Assembly: GCF_001995215.1 (NCBI RefSeq)
Contig: NZ_MUXN01000019.1
Coordinates: 1-64,000, forward strand
Source of the DNA: Amycolatopsis azurea DSM 43854
Lineage (GTDB): Bacteria; Actinomycetota; Actinomycetes; Mycobacteriales; Pseudonocardiaceae
Direction: 5' to 3'
Length of the DNA stretch: 64,000 bases
Part shown: in pieces, positions 49,311 to 56,771 of the stretch
Layout: every line of letters starts with the position of its first letter
How positions within the stretch are numbered: position 1 is the first letter of the stretch
Made by a program: the position numbers and the translations under genes
The notes under the pieces: model-generated
What the model saw: the letters and a program-made list of their open reading frames with translations, nothing else
Databases searched by the model: none
What the model was told of the DNA's origin: nothing

Positions 49311-50027
49311 TCACCGCAGCACCATGCAGCCGCGGGCCTCGAACTCCGCGAGCCACGGCGGCTCCCGGAAGTCCTTGTTCCACCGCAGATCCAGTTTGTC
49401 CAATTTGGACAGCCCGGCGAGGGTCGACGGCAGCGAGACGAGCCGGTTCTCGCGCAGGTCCAGCTGGCGCAGTTCGCTCAGGTCCCCGATCGAGGACGGC
49501 AACGACGTCAGCCGGTTCTTCCGCAGATGCAGCTCGCGGAGTGCGGAAAGCGTCCCCAGCGATTCCGGGATTTCGATCAACCCGTTGCCGTACAGGCGAA
49601 GTTCGCGCAGTGAGGCCAGTCCGGAAAGGTCTTCCGGCAGCGTGGAGATGCGATTGTCCGTGCACCCCAGGTATTTCAGCCGTCCGAGCGAGCACAACGC
49701 GACCGGGAACTCGGTCAGCTCGTTGTCGCTCACGTAGAGGTATTCCGTCAGCCCGGACAGCTCGCCGATTTCGTCCGGCAGCGCCGAAAGCCGGTTGTGT
49801 CCCAGGTCGAGCGTGTGCAACCGCCGCAGGGCGCCGATCGAAGGCGAGACGGTGGTCAGCCGGTTGGTGGCCAGGTTCAGCACCCGGAGCCCGGTGAGCG
49901 ACCACAGGTCGTCGGGAACGGACGTCAGGCGGTTGTCGTAGAGGTCCAGGTATTCGAGCGAAGCCGGAAGGGGGACGCCGGACAGGGTGGTCAGCCCCTG
50001 GCCACTGAGTTCGAGTCGAGTGGTCAC
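49311..50027 (-). CDS. leucine-rich repeat protein
   Basis: A 238-residue protein made almost wholly of about ten 23-residue LRRs of the bacterial/small-GTPase type (e.g. LRVLNLATNRLTTVSPSIGALRRLHTLDLGHNRLSALPDEIGEL). No signal peptide or kinase/GTPase domain is present, so it is a stand-alone cytosolic binding scaffold. The GTG at 50027 starts directly at TTRLELSGQGLTTLSG; the open frame to 50249 runs into the next gene out of frame. It is convergent with vanW, with a 3-base gap. Confidence 0.85.
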   Translation of the reverse strand: MTTRLELSGQGLTTLSGVPLPASLEYLDLYDNRLTSVPDDLWSLTGLRVLNLATNRLTTVSPSIGALRRLHTLDLGHNRLSALPDEIGELSGLTEYLYVSDNELTEFPVALCSLGRLKYLGCTDNRISTLPEDLSGLASLRELRLYGNGLIEIPESLGTLSALRELHLRKNRLTSLPSSIGDLSELRQLDLRENRLVSLPSTLAGLSKLDKLDLRWNKDFREPPWLAEFEARGCMVLR

Positions 50028-50056
50028 AGGGGCCGACCGTAGCCACCGCGCCCGGG

Positions 50057-50350
50057 TCAGGTCGCGGCGCGGTGCCCGCCCTTGACCTTCGCGTAGATCG
50101 CGGACGCCGCGATCACGCCGATGACCGCCGCGCCGACCTGGAAGGCGTGCCGGATCCAGTCGATGCCCGCGGTGTCGCGGACCCCGAACACGCCGGCCAG
50201 CCAGTTGCCGATGAAGGCGGCGACGATGCCGACGACGATCGTCAGCCACATCGGGATCTTCTGATCACCGGACGCGAGCATCCGGCCGATGACGCCGAGG
50301 ATCAACCCGACCACGATCGTGGTGATGATGCCCCAAAGGCCACCCAACAT
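50057..50350 (-). CDS. GlsB/YeaQ/YmgE-family stress membrane protein
   Basis: A 97-residue protein with three Gly-rich membrane helices: MLGGLWGIITTIVVGLILGV, IPMWLTIVVGIVAAFIGNWLA and AAVIGVIAASAIY, with the conserved IGRMLASGD between. The family (formerly transglycosylase-associated) is induced under stress; its activity is unknown. AGGAGGAACC precedes the ATG. It lies 29 bases upstream of the LRR gene on the same strand and may be co-transcribed. Confidence 0.9.
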   Translation of the reverse strand: MLGGLWGIITTIVVGLILGVIGRMLASGDQKIPMWLTIVVGIVAAFIGNWLAGVFGVRDTAGIDWIRHAFQVGAAVIGVIAASAIYAKVKGGHRAAT

Positions 50351-50462
50351 GGTTCCTCCTTCGCTGGAGAATCGGTTGGAACCAACGGTGACACCGAAAC
50401 CGGCTCGTCGCGCCTCGATACCCCTTTACGGGTGAACCCGCCGTCTATGCCTCTCGCAACGC

Positions 50463-50495
50463 GAGAAGCCCCCTCCACGCGGGAGGGGGCTTCTC
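50463..50495. terminator. 14-bp hairpin after fadE5
   Basis: GAGAAGCCCCCTCC (50463-50476), ACGCG, GGAGGGGGCTTCTC (50482-50495). The stem is perfect. It begins 13 bases past the fadE5 stop on the minus strand and shields the upstream region of the GlsB gene. Confidence 0.85.
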
Positions 50496-50508
50496 GTCAC
50501 GAAGTCGC

Positions 50509-52353
50509 TTAGAACGCGGCTTCGGGGATGTCCATCAGGCTGTTGTCCGCGGCCTCGACGATCGCGCGGCGCGACGTCAGCTCCGGCAGCACGCTCTTCG
50601 CGAAGAACGACGCCACGGCGAGCTTGCCCTCGTAGAACGGGGTGTCCTTCGCCGACGCGCCCGCGTCGAGCTTGCCGATGGCGACCTCGGCGTGCTTGAT
50701 GAGCTGCCAGCCGATGAGCAGGTCGCCGACCGACATCAGCAGGCGGACCGTGTGCTGGCCGACCTTGTTGATGTTCTGCGGGTCTTCCTGCGACGAGGTC
50801 AGGTAGCCGATCAGCGAGCCCAGCATGCCCTGGGTGTCCTCGAGCGCCTGCTTGAGCAGCCCGCGCTCGTTCTTGAGCCGCCCGTTGCCGATCTCCGACT
50901 CGATGGTCTTCGTGATCTCCCCGGCGATGTAGGCCAGCGAAGCGCCCTTGTCGCGGACGATCTTGCGGAAGAAGAAGTCCAGCGACTGGATCGCCGTGGT
51001 GCCTTCGTACAGCGAGTCGATCTTCGCGTCACGGATGTACTGCTCGATCGGGTAGTCCTGCAGGAAGCCCGACCCGCCGAGGGTCTGGAGCGACTGCACG
51101 AGCTGCTCGGTGGCGCGCTCGGAGCCGACGCCCTTGACGATCGGCAGCAGCAGGTCGTTGACGCCGTGCGCGACCTTCTGCGAGGCCTCGTCGCCCTCGC
51201 CGGTCCACACCTGGTCCTGGAAGGTCGCGGTGTAGAGGTACACCGCGCGCAGGCCTTCGGCGTACGCCTTCTGCAGCATGAGCGAGCGGCGGACGTCCGG
51301 GTGGTGGGTGATGGTGACGCGCGGCGCCGCCTTGTTCAGCATGTTCGGCAGGTCGGAACCCTGGACGCGCTCCTTGGCGTACTCGAGCGCGTTGAGGTAA
51401 CCGGTAGACAGCGTCGCGATGGCCTTCGTGCCGACCATCATGCGGGCGTACTCGATGACCTGGAACATCTGCGCGATGCCGTCGTGCACCTCGCCGAGCA
51501 GCCAGCCCTTGGCGGGGGTGCCGTGCTGGCCGAAGGTCAGCTCGCAGGTGGTGGAGGCCTTGATGCCCATCTTGTGCTCGACGTTGGTGACAAAGGCGCC
51601 GTTGCGCTCGCCCAGCTCACCGGTCTCGCCGTCGAAGTGGAACTTCGGCACGAGGAAGAGCGAAAGGCCTTTGGTGCCGGCCTTGGTCTCGATGCCGGGG
51701 CCCTCGGGGCGGGCCAGCACCAGGTGCATGATGTTCTCGACCATGTCGTTCTCGGCCGAGGTGATGAACCGCTTCACGCCGTCGATGTGCCAGGAGCCGT
51801 CCTCCTGCTTGACGGCCTTGGCGCGGCCGGCGCCGACGTCGGAACCGGCGTCGGGCTCGGTGAGCACCATCGTGGCGCCCCAGCCGCGGTCGATCATGAC
51901 CTGCGCCCAGCGCTTCTGCTCGTCGGTGCCGTTCTTGTCGACGATGCCGGCGAAGTTCGGGCCCGCCATGTACATGAACAGCGGCGCGTTGGCACCGAGG
52001 ATCAGCTCGGCCGCGGCCCACTGCACGGTCGGGGGCAGGCCGAAGCCGCCCAGCTCGTTCGGCAGGCCCAGCCGCCACCATTCGCCGTCCATCAGCGCCT
52101 GGTAGCTCTTCTTGAACGACTCGGGGATCTTCACCGAGAAGGTCTTCGGGTCGTACACCGGCGGGTTGCGGTCCGCGTCGGCGTACGAGTCGGCGAGGGG
52201 ACCGGAAGCGAGCTTGTTCAGCTCCGTCAGCACGCCGCGGGCGGTCTCCTCGTCGGATTCCGCCAGGACGCCCTTGCCGAGGCGGTCCTGCACGCCGAGT
52301 ACCTCGAAGAGGTTGAACTCCAGGTCTCGGACGTTGCTCTTGTAGTGGCCCAT
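50509..52353 (-). CDS. fadE5: acyl-CoA dehydrogenase FadE5
   Basis: A 614-residue FAD-dependent acyl-CoA dehydrogenase of the long FadE5 (Rv0244c) type, first step of beta-oxidation. Seen: MGHYKSNVRDLEFNLFEVLG (typical start), ATMVLTEPDAGSDVGAGRAKAV (FAD/substrate loop), GVKRFITSAENDM, GTKAIATLSTGYLNALEYAKERVQGSDL, LQTLGGSGFLQDYPIEQYIRDAKI and SLYEGTTAIQSLDFF with the catalytic Glu. The extra C-terminal helical domain accounts for the length. In mycobacteria it lies next to fadA2; here it is 39 kb away but has a similar palindrome upstream. Confidence 0.94.
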   Translation of the reverse strand: MGHYKSNVRDLEFNLFEVLGVQDRLGKGVLAESDEETARGVLTELNKLASGPLADSYADADRNPPVYDPKTFSVKIPESFKKSYQALMDGEWWRLGLPNELGGFGLPPTVQWAAAELILGANAPLFMYMAGPNFAGIVDKNGTDEQKRWAQVMIDRGWGATMVLTEPDAGSDVGAGRAKAVKQEDGSWHIDGVKRFITSAENDMVENIMHLVLARPEGPGIETKAGTKGLSLFLVPKFHFDGETGELGERNGAFVTNVEHKMGIKASTTCELTFGQHGTPAKGWLLGEVHDGIAQMFQVIEYARMMVGTKAIATLSTGYLNALEYAKERVQGSDLPNMLNKAAPRVTITHHPDVRRSLMLQKAYAEGLRAVYLYTATFQDQVWTGEGDEASQKVAHGVNDLLLPIVKGVGSERATEQLVQSLQTLGGSGFLQDYPIEQYIRDAKIDSLYEGTTAIQSLDFFFRKIVRDKGASLAYIAGEITKTIESEIGNGRLKNERGLLKQALEDTQGMLGSLIGYLTSSQEDPQNINKVGQHTVRLLMSVGDLLIGWQLIKHAEVAIGKLDAGASAKDTPFYEGKLAVASFFAKSVLPELTSRRAIVEAADNSLMDIPEAAF

Positions 52354-52422
52354 TTCGTCACTCCAATGTGTTCGGCTCCCCGGCCGGGCACACGTCCCCT
52401 ACTCGCCGGTAACTTCAGGATA

Positions 52423-52436
52423 TTACCTGTGGGTAA
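52423..52436. promoter_or_regulatory. TetR-type operator before fadE5
   Basis: TTACCTGTGGGTAA: arms TTACC and GGTAA around TGTG, 70 bases upstream of fadE5. It shares the TAC...GTA architecture of the sites at 11684-11705 and 14649-14670 and may bind the same TetR repressor. The match is weaker than between those two. Confidence 0.5.
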
Positions 52437-52616
52437 CCGGCGGCAAGTGAATGGCCACTGTTGTGATGTGTAAATCAGCAATACGGGGGGTCTCAGCGTC
52501 GTTGAGGAACCCGCGACCGCGATCGATGTCGGCAGGGCGCGGCCGGGTCTTCCAGGTCACGGTAGTGGGCAAGGCGCCCTGCCACCGCGATAGCGGGGCC
52601 TTCGGCCGGGGCGGGT

Positions 52617-53417
52617 TCAGCGAGGTGACGGCGCGATCGACGAGGCCGAAGGCGTCTCGGCCGGGCTGTGCGCGTCGTCGGGATTCGTGACCAGGATGCC
52701 GGAGCGGAACGCGATGGTCACCGCGTGTGTGCGATCGCGCGCCGAAAGCTTGCGCAAGATGCTCTTGACGTGGGTCCGCACGGTTTCCACCGACAGGAAC
52801 AGGATCTTGGCGATCCCGGAGTTCTCCAGCCCTTCGGCGACCAGCTGCAGGACCTGGTACTCGCGCCGGGACAGCGGCATCAGGCCGCGCGCGATCGCGG
52901 GCTTGGGGGCGTCGCCCGGCTTCGGGAGCACGGGCTGGCGCTTCGGTCGCGCCGTCAGCGCCGCCAGCGTCGGGTCGATGTAGCGGCGGTCACTGTGCGC
53001 GCGCCGGATCGCCTCGGCCAGATGCCGCCCGTCGGTCGCCCGCGGCACGATCGCGTGCACGCCGGCCGCGATCGCCGCGGCCAGGTACTGCTGGGTGCGG
53101 TTGGTGTCCCGGATCATCGTGATGATGACCAGCGCCGGGTCGCCGCCGCTGAGCAGCCGCGACAGGTGGCAGTTCGGGTCGAGCGCCGAATCCAGCACGA
53201 TGACGTCCGGTTTGAGCTGTTCGCACAGCTGGAGCGCGGCGTGATGGCTCGCCGCGTGCCCGAGCCATTGCAGCCCGGGGGTGCGATGGACCAGTGAGCT
53301 CAGGCCCTCGCAGAAGATCGGGATCGGATCGACCGCGGCCACTCCGAGGCCGCGGCCGCCTGGTGACAGTCCGCCTGGCCTGCCGGCCTGGGTTCGGTTC
53401 GGCTCGATGCCTCGCAT
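52617..53417 (-). CDS. atypical NarL/LuxR-type response regulator
   Basis: A 266-residue orphan regulator. The receiver-like domain (residues 15-130) has LGVAAVDPIPIFCEGLSSLV, where the usual acidic pair is reduced to one Asp, retains DVIVLDSALDPN, and has IVPRATDGRHL where the conserved Lys would be. The LuxR HTH is intact near 180-240 (LSRREYQVLQLVAEGLENSGIAKILFLSVETVRTHVKSILRKLSARDRTHAVTIAFRSG). I chose ATG 53417 (MRGIEPNRTQ) with GGAGGGG upstream rather than the longer frame to 53513. No kinase gene is adjacent; it may work without phosphorylation. Confidence 0.85.
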   Translation of the reverse strand: MRGIEPNRTQAGRPGGLSPGGRGLGVAAVDPIPIFCEGLSSLVHRTPGLQWLGHAASHHAALQLCEQLKPDVIVLDSALDPNCHLSRLLSGGDPALVIITMIRDTNRTQQYLAAAIAAGVHAIVPRATDGRHLAEAIRRAHSDRRYIDPTLAALTARPKRQPVLPKPGDAPKPAIARGLMPLSRREYQVLQLVAEGLENSGIAKILFLSVETVRTHVKSILRKLSARDRTHAVTIAFRSGILVTNPDDAHSPAETPSASSIAPSPR

Positions 53418-53476
53418 CACGGACCCCTCCGTTTTCCTGCCCGTCATCTCCGGACGAGAGGACTTGAAGTCCATTC

Positions 53477-53505
53477 GGTGACCACGGCCCCCCGGCGTGG
53501 TCACC
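53477..53505. promoter_or_regulatory. inverted repeat upstream of orphan regulator
   Basis: GGTGACCACG (53477-53486) and CGTGGTCACC (53496-53505) are perfectly complementary around GCCCCCCGG. It sits 60-88 bases before the regulator start, so it is either its 5' leader hairpin or an operator. Confidence 0.55.
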
Positions 53506-53548
53506 CTCGTCAACCGGTCCCCCCTGCGGGACCGGACAGAGATGACAC

Positions 53549-53565
53549 CTCGTAACTATTACGAG
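53549..53565. promoter_or_regulatory. palindrome CTCGTAA-CTA-TTACGAG
   Basis: CTCGTAACTATTACGAG, a perfect 7-bp inverted repeat with a 3-base centre, in the 53418-53698 gap between the orphan regulator's upstream region and the mug stop. It is AT-richer than the surroundings and placed like an operator or -35/-10 region for the regulator gene. The remainder of that gap shows no gene. Confidence 0.5.
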
Positions 53566-53698
53566 TCAGTAGGTCGGCGGGCGTGACGCGATATCCCCCT
53601 CATAGATGTATCGCATCGTCGCAGCAAACTCTGCGTATCGACTGGTTGTGGATCACTGGCTCTATTGAGCGCGCCAACGGACGTTCTTGGCGCGTTCG

Positions 53699-54250
53699 CT
53701 ACTCAGAGTGGGCTTCGGCTCTGAATCGGCCGAACTCGTCCCCGAGCGCCGCGGGCGTCCAATGCGCGTTCAGCCCGCTCGGATTCGGCAGGACCCAGAC
53801 GCGCGCACCGCCGATCTCGCCGTCCTGCGGGCCGATCTTCGCCTTCGCCCTGCCGAACGCGGTCCGGAAGGCCGTGATCCCGACGACGGCGAGCCAGCGC
53901 GGCCGGTACTCGGCGACCCTCGCCGTGAGGAGCCGTCCGCCTTCGCGGAACTCGTCCGGCGACAGCTCGTCGGCCCGCGCCGTCGTCCGCGCGACGACGT
54001 TGGTGATGCCGAGGCCGAGTCCGGGCAGCTCGTCCTGCTCGCTCGGGTCGAACAGGCGCGGGGTGAAGCCGCCGCGATACAGCGCGGGCCAGAACCGGTT
54101 CCCCGGCCTGGCGAAGTGCAGGCCGAGGGCGCCGGAGTAGAGACCGGGGTTGATCCCGCAGAACAGCACGTCCAGATCCGGCGCGATGACGTCGGGGATG
54201 GTCTTGCCGTACGCGGCGGCCAGCTCGTCCTTGGTCGGTTTGGTCCTCAC
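53699..54250 (-). CDS. mug: G/U mismatch-specific DNA glycosylase
   Basis: A 183-residue Mug/TDG-family uracil-DNA glycosylase that removes U or T opposite G. Motif 1 is LDVLFCGINPGLYSGALGLHFARPGNRFWPALYRGGF (catalytic Asn in GINPG), and motif 2 is VWVLPNPSGLNAHW. I chose GTG 54250 (VRTKPTKDELAAAYGKTI) with GGAG 8 bases upstream; the ATG at 54289 lies inside a palindromic repeat and is less likely. Monocistronic base-excision repair gene. Confidence 0.9.
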   Translation of the reverse strand: MRTKPTKDELAAAYGKTIPDVIAPDLDVLFCGINPGLYSGALGLHFARPGNRFWPALYRGGFTPRLFDPSEQDELPGLGLGITNVVARTTARADELSPDEFREGGRLLTARVAEYRPRWLAVVGITAFRTAFGRAKAKIGPQDGEIGGARVWVLPNPSGLNAHWTPAALGDEFGRFRAEAHSE

Positions 54251-54285
54251 CGGACCAGTCTCCGGCACGCTGGCGGGCGTTCCCC

Positions 54286-54348
54286 GCATTTAGTCCTCTG
54301 GATGCGGTAGTTCGCACTGCCGACTGCCGCATCCAGAGGACTGAATGC
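54286..54348. repeat. dispersed palindrome copy 3 (GTCCTCTGGATG core)
   Basis: Arms 54286-54310 and 54324-54348 pair at 23 of 25 positions with a 13-base loop. The core GTCCTCTGGATGCGG / CCGCATCCAGAGGAC is the same as in copies 1 and 2, and the outer GCATTTA / TGAATGC extends it. Here it lies between divergent genes (mug and a small membrane protein), so it cannot be just a terminator. Confidence 0.8.
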
Positions 54349-54459
54349 GCCGCCCCCGCGTGACCTGCGACACCCACTTTCGTCGCAAGGGGTGGCCAAG
54401 TCACCACGACCTGCGTACTGTTTGTGATCTCGCACACAAGGTCGTATCGAGGAGGCGTT

Positions 54460-54636
54460 TTGCAGCTCTCGCTCATCCTCGGCCTGGTCGCGCTGATCTT
54501 CGTCGTGGCCACCGTGCTGGTGATCGCGGAAGACCGGCGGGCCGCGCGGCGCGCGGCCCAGCGGCGGCAGGCGAGGCTAGCGGACCTGGGCGAGGTCGAC
54601 CCGCTCGCGGCCGAAAGGCTGAAGCTCGACCGTTGA
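54460..54636 (+). CDS. small single-pass membrane protein (58 aa)
   Basis: A TTG start at 54460 follows AGGAGG by about 6 bases and gives a 58-residue protein: one membrane helix (LSLILGLVALIFVVATVLVI), a basic Arg/Ala helix (EDRRAARRAAQRRQARLADL) and the end GEVDPLAAERLKLDR. Function unknown. Its last 60 bases overlap the end of the VanZ gene on the other strand, so the two mRNAs are complementary at their 3' ends. Confidence 0.72.
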   Translation: MQLSLILGLVALIFVVATVLVIAEDRRAARRAAQRRQARLADLGEVDPLAAERLKLDR

Positions 54637-55245
54637 AGGAACGGGCTTCCGGACGAGGCTGAGCAGCAGGGCGCCGGCGATCCAGCCGAGCATCGCGCCG
54701 CCGGTGTTGTTGAGCAGGTCGTCGACGTCGAAGATCCGGTAGACGTAGGGCGCGGTGCCGAAGTTCGCGGTCAGCTGCGTGATCTCGATCAGCAGCGAAG
54801 CGGCGAGGCCGATCAGCGTCGTGCCGATGAGGCCGCGCTTCCACAGCGTCCTGGCGAAGAAGCCGAGCGGGACGAAAAGCAGCACGTTCATGGTGGCCTG
54901 CTGGAAGGTCTGGGTGGTGAACCAGTCGGCCATCGGCAGCCCGTGCTTGAGCAGTTCGGTGTGGATGTCGGTGATCCACTGGAACGGATGCAGCTGCACG
55001 GTCTGGCTCAGCCGCTTGGTGCCGGGGCCGGGCAGCGGCAGGAAGGTCACCGCCAGGGTCATGGTGGCGTAGAGCAGCACGGCGGCCGTGGTCAGGACGG
55101 GACGGAGACGCACCCGGCCGTGCCGCGCGTGCAGGACGATCAGCTGCGGGATCAGCACCGTCGCCCAAAGCGCGAAGAAGCCGACCAAGCCGTACTGCAG
55201 GGCGGTGACCTGTGCGTTCGTCATGACAGGAACGTTATGGATCAT
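54577..55245 (-). CDS. VanZ-family membrane protein
   Basis: A 222-residue VanZ-like protein with five membrane segments. Typical features: FLPLPGPGTKRLSQTVQLHPFQWI, TQTFQQATMNVLLFVPLGFFARTLW, SLLIEITQLTANFGTAPYVYRIFDVDDLLNNTGGAMLGWIAG. VanZ confers low-level teicoplanin resistance in enterococci; most homologues have no known role. I chose ATG 55245 (MIHNVPVMTNAQ); the ATG at 55224 is also possible. Confidence 0.88.
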   Translation of the reverse strand: MIHNVPVMTNAQVTALQYGLVGFFALWATVLIPQLIVLHARHGRVRLRPVLTTAAVLLYATMTLAVTFLPLPGPGTKRLSQTVQLHPFQWITDIHTELLKHGLPMADWFTTQTFQQATMNVLLFVPLGFFARTLWKRGLIGTTLIGLAASLLIEITQLTANFGTAPYVYRIFDVDDLLNNTGGAMLGWIAGALLLSLVRKPVPSTVELQPFGRERVDLAQVR

Positions 55246-55373
55246 GGGGGTCCCGCCACTTCGGTCGAAGGGCCGCCGCGGCCGGGGCCGGATCGGCCAA
55301 GTGGCTGACCCCGATCTTGGCCGATCGGCGTTATTCACTCCCGATCCGCCGCCTGCCGTGGGATTCTGCCCGG

Positions 55374-55862
55374 ATGCTGCTCGTTCGACGGCTGACTCCC
55401 GAAGACCTCGACGTCTTCCGCGACGTCCGCCTGCGCGCCCTGACGGACACTCCCGAGAACTACGGCTCGATCGCCGCGGCGGAACGGACCCAGTCCGATG
55501 AGGAATGGCTCGCGAAGCTGGCCGGAGACGCCTGGTTCGCCGCCTTCGACGACGGCCGCGCGGTGGGCCTGGTCGCCGGCCGGGCCCGGGACGGCGACTG
55601 GATCCTCTACTCGATGTGGGTCTCGGCCGAAGCCCGCGGCCAGGGGCTGGGCACGAAGCTGATGGGCGAGGTGCGGTCGGCCGCCGAGGCCGACGGCGCG
55701 GGTGAGCTGTGGCTGCACGTCGCGGAGGACAACGACCGGGCGCGGCGGCTGTACCTGAAGCTCGGGTTCATCGCGACGGGTGAACTGGAGCCGATGCCTA
55801 ACGACGTCACCCGGCGGCGTGAGCGTCTTTACTTACCTGTTACCGCCGGTAGCAGTAAATAG
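55374..55862 (+). CDS. GNAT N-acetyltransferase
   Basis: A 162-residue GNAT: MLLVRRLTPEDLDVFRDVRLRALTDTPENYGS at the start, acetyl-CoA loop VSAEARGQGLGTKLMGEV and LHVAEDNDRARRLYLKLGFIATGEL near the end. This N-terminal pattern is common in small-molecule acetyltransferases; substrate unknown. ATG 55374. The alpha/beta hydrolase starts 14 bases later and is probably co-transcribed. Confidence 0.88.
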   Translation: MLLVRRLTPEDLDVFRDVRLRALTDTPENYGSIAAAERTQSDEEWLAKLAGDAWFAAFDDGRAVGLVAGRARDGDWILYSMWVSAEARGQGLGTKLMGEVRSAAEADGAGELWLHVAEDNDRARRLYLKLGFIATGELEPMPNDVTRRRERLYLPVTAGSSK

Positions 55863-55876
55863 CTTAGCCTCGCGGG

Positions 55877-56665
55877 ATGGACAACGTCGTCTTCGACCGC
55901 GCGGGCCACGGCGAACCGCTGGTGCTGATCCACGGGGTCGGCCACCGCCGCCAAGCCTGGTCGCCCGTGCTTTCGCTGCTCACCCCGCATCGGGACGTCC
56001 TCACCGTCGACCTGCCCGGTTTCGGCGAATCGGCGCCGCACTCCGGCGGCTACGGCGTCGAAGCCGCGGTCGACATGTTCGGGAAGTTCTTCCGCGAACA
56101 CGGCCTCGGCAAGCCGCACGTCGCGGGCAACTCGCTCGGCGGCCTGCTCTCGCTCGCGCTCGGGGAAGCGGGTCTCGTCCGCAGCGTGACGGCGTTGTCC
56201 CCGGCCGGGCTGTGGACGCCGCGCCAGCAGCGGTACGCGCTGAGCATGCTGCGCACCCACCGTCTGCTCGCCGAGCGGATCCCCGAACGCACCGCGCGGC
56301 GCCTCGCCGCGACACCGGCGGGCCGGTCGGTGCTGACCGGGATGATCGTCGGCCGTCCGGACCGGCTCACCACGCAGGTCGTCATGGAGGACATCCGCGC
56401 GCTCGCCGGCTGCCCGGGGTTCCGGCCGACGCTGGAGCAGGCCCGCGGCGGTTTCCGGTTCGACGGTGTCGTGCGGGACGTCCCGGTGACCATCGCGTGG
56501 GCGGAACGTGACCGCATCCTCGCCCGCCCGAAGGCCGCCGAGCTGCGGCGGATCGCGCCCGAGGCGGAGCTGCTGGTGCTACGCGGCTGCGGGCACGTGC
56601 CGATGAACGACGAGCCCCAGATGGTCGCGAGGGTGCTGCTGGAGGGCAGCTCACGCGCCATGTGA
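55877..56665 (+). CDS. alpha/beta hydrolase
   Basis: A 262-residue alpha/beta hydrolase. Oxyanion-hole motif LVLIHGVGHRRQAW near residue 14, nucleophile Ser in VAGNSLGGLLSLALGEAG near 82, acid Asp in IAWAERDRILARPK and catalytic His in LRGCGHVPMNDEPQM. No lid or signal peptide, so cytosolic. Substrate not predictable. Confidence 0.9.
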   Translation: MDNVVFDRAGHGEPLVLIHGVGHRRQAWSPVLSLLTPHRDVLTVDLPGFGESAPHSGGYGVEAAVDMFGKFFREHGLGKPHVAGNSLGGLLSLALGEAGLVRSVTALSPAGLWTPRQQRYALSMLRTHRLLAERIPERTARRLAATPAGRSVLTGMIVGRPDRLTTQVVMEDIRALAGCPGFRPTLEQARGGFRFDGVVRDVPVTIAWAERDRILARPKAAELRRIAPEAELLVLRGCGHVPMNDEPQMVARVLLEGSSRAM

Positions 56666-56771
56666 CGTTTGCCTATCGTCCTGCTTTTTCCTCTGGTGAA
56701 GGTCAATTCCGCCAGGCAGACTCCTCCGCCGTGCGCCCGATGGGGACGTTCGAGCGCGAATCGGAGGAAGA

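Noticed and set aside
50057..50249. N-terminal extension of the LRR gene up to 50249
   Set aside because: That stretch is the coding sequence of the GlsB/YeaQ-family gene in another frame; the GTG at 50027 starts exactly at the first LRR.
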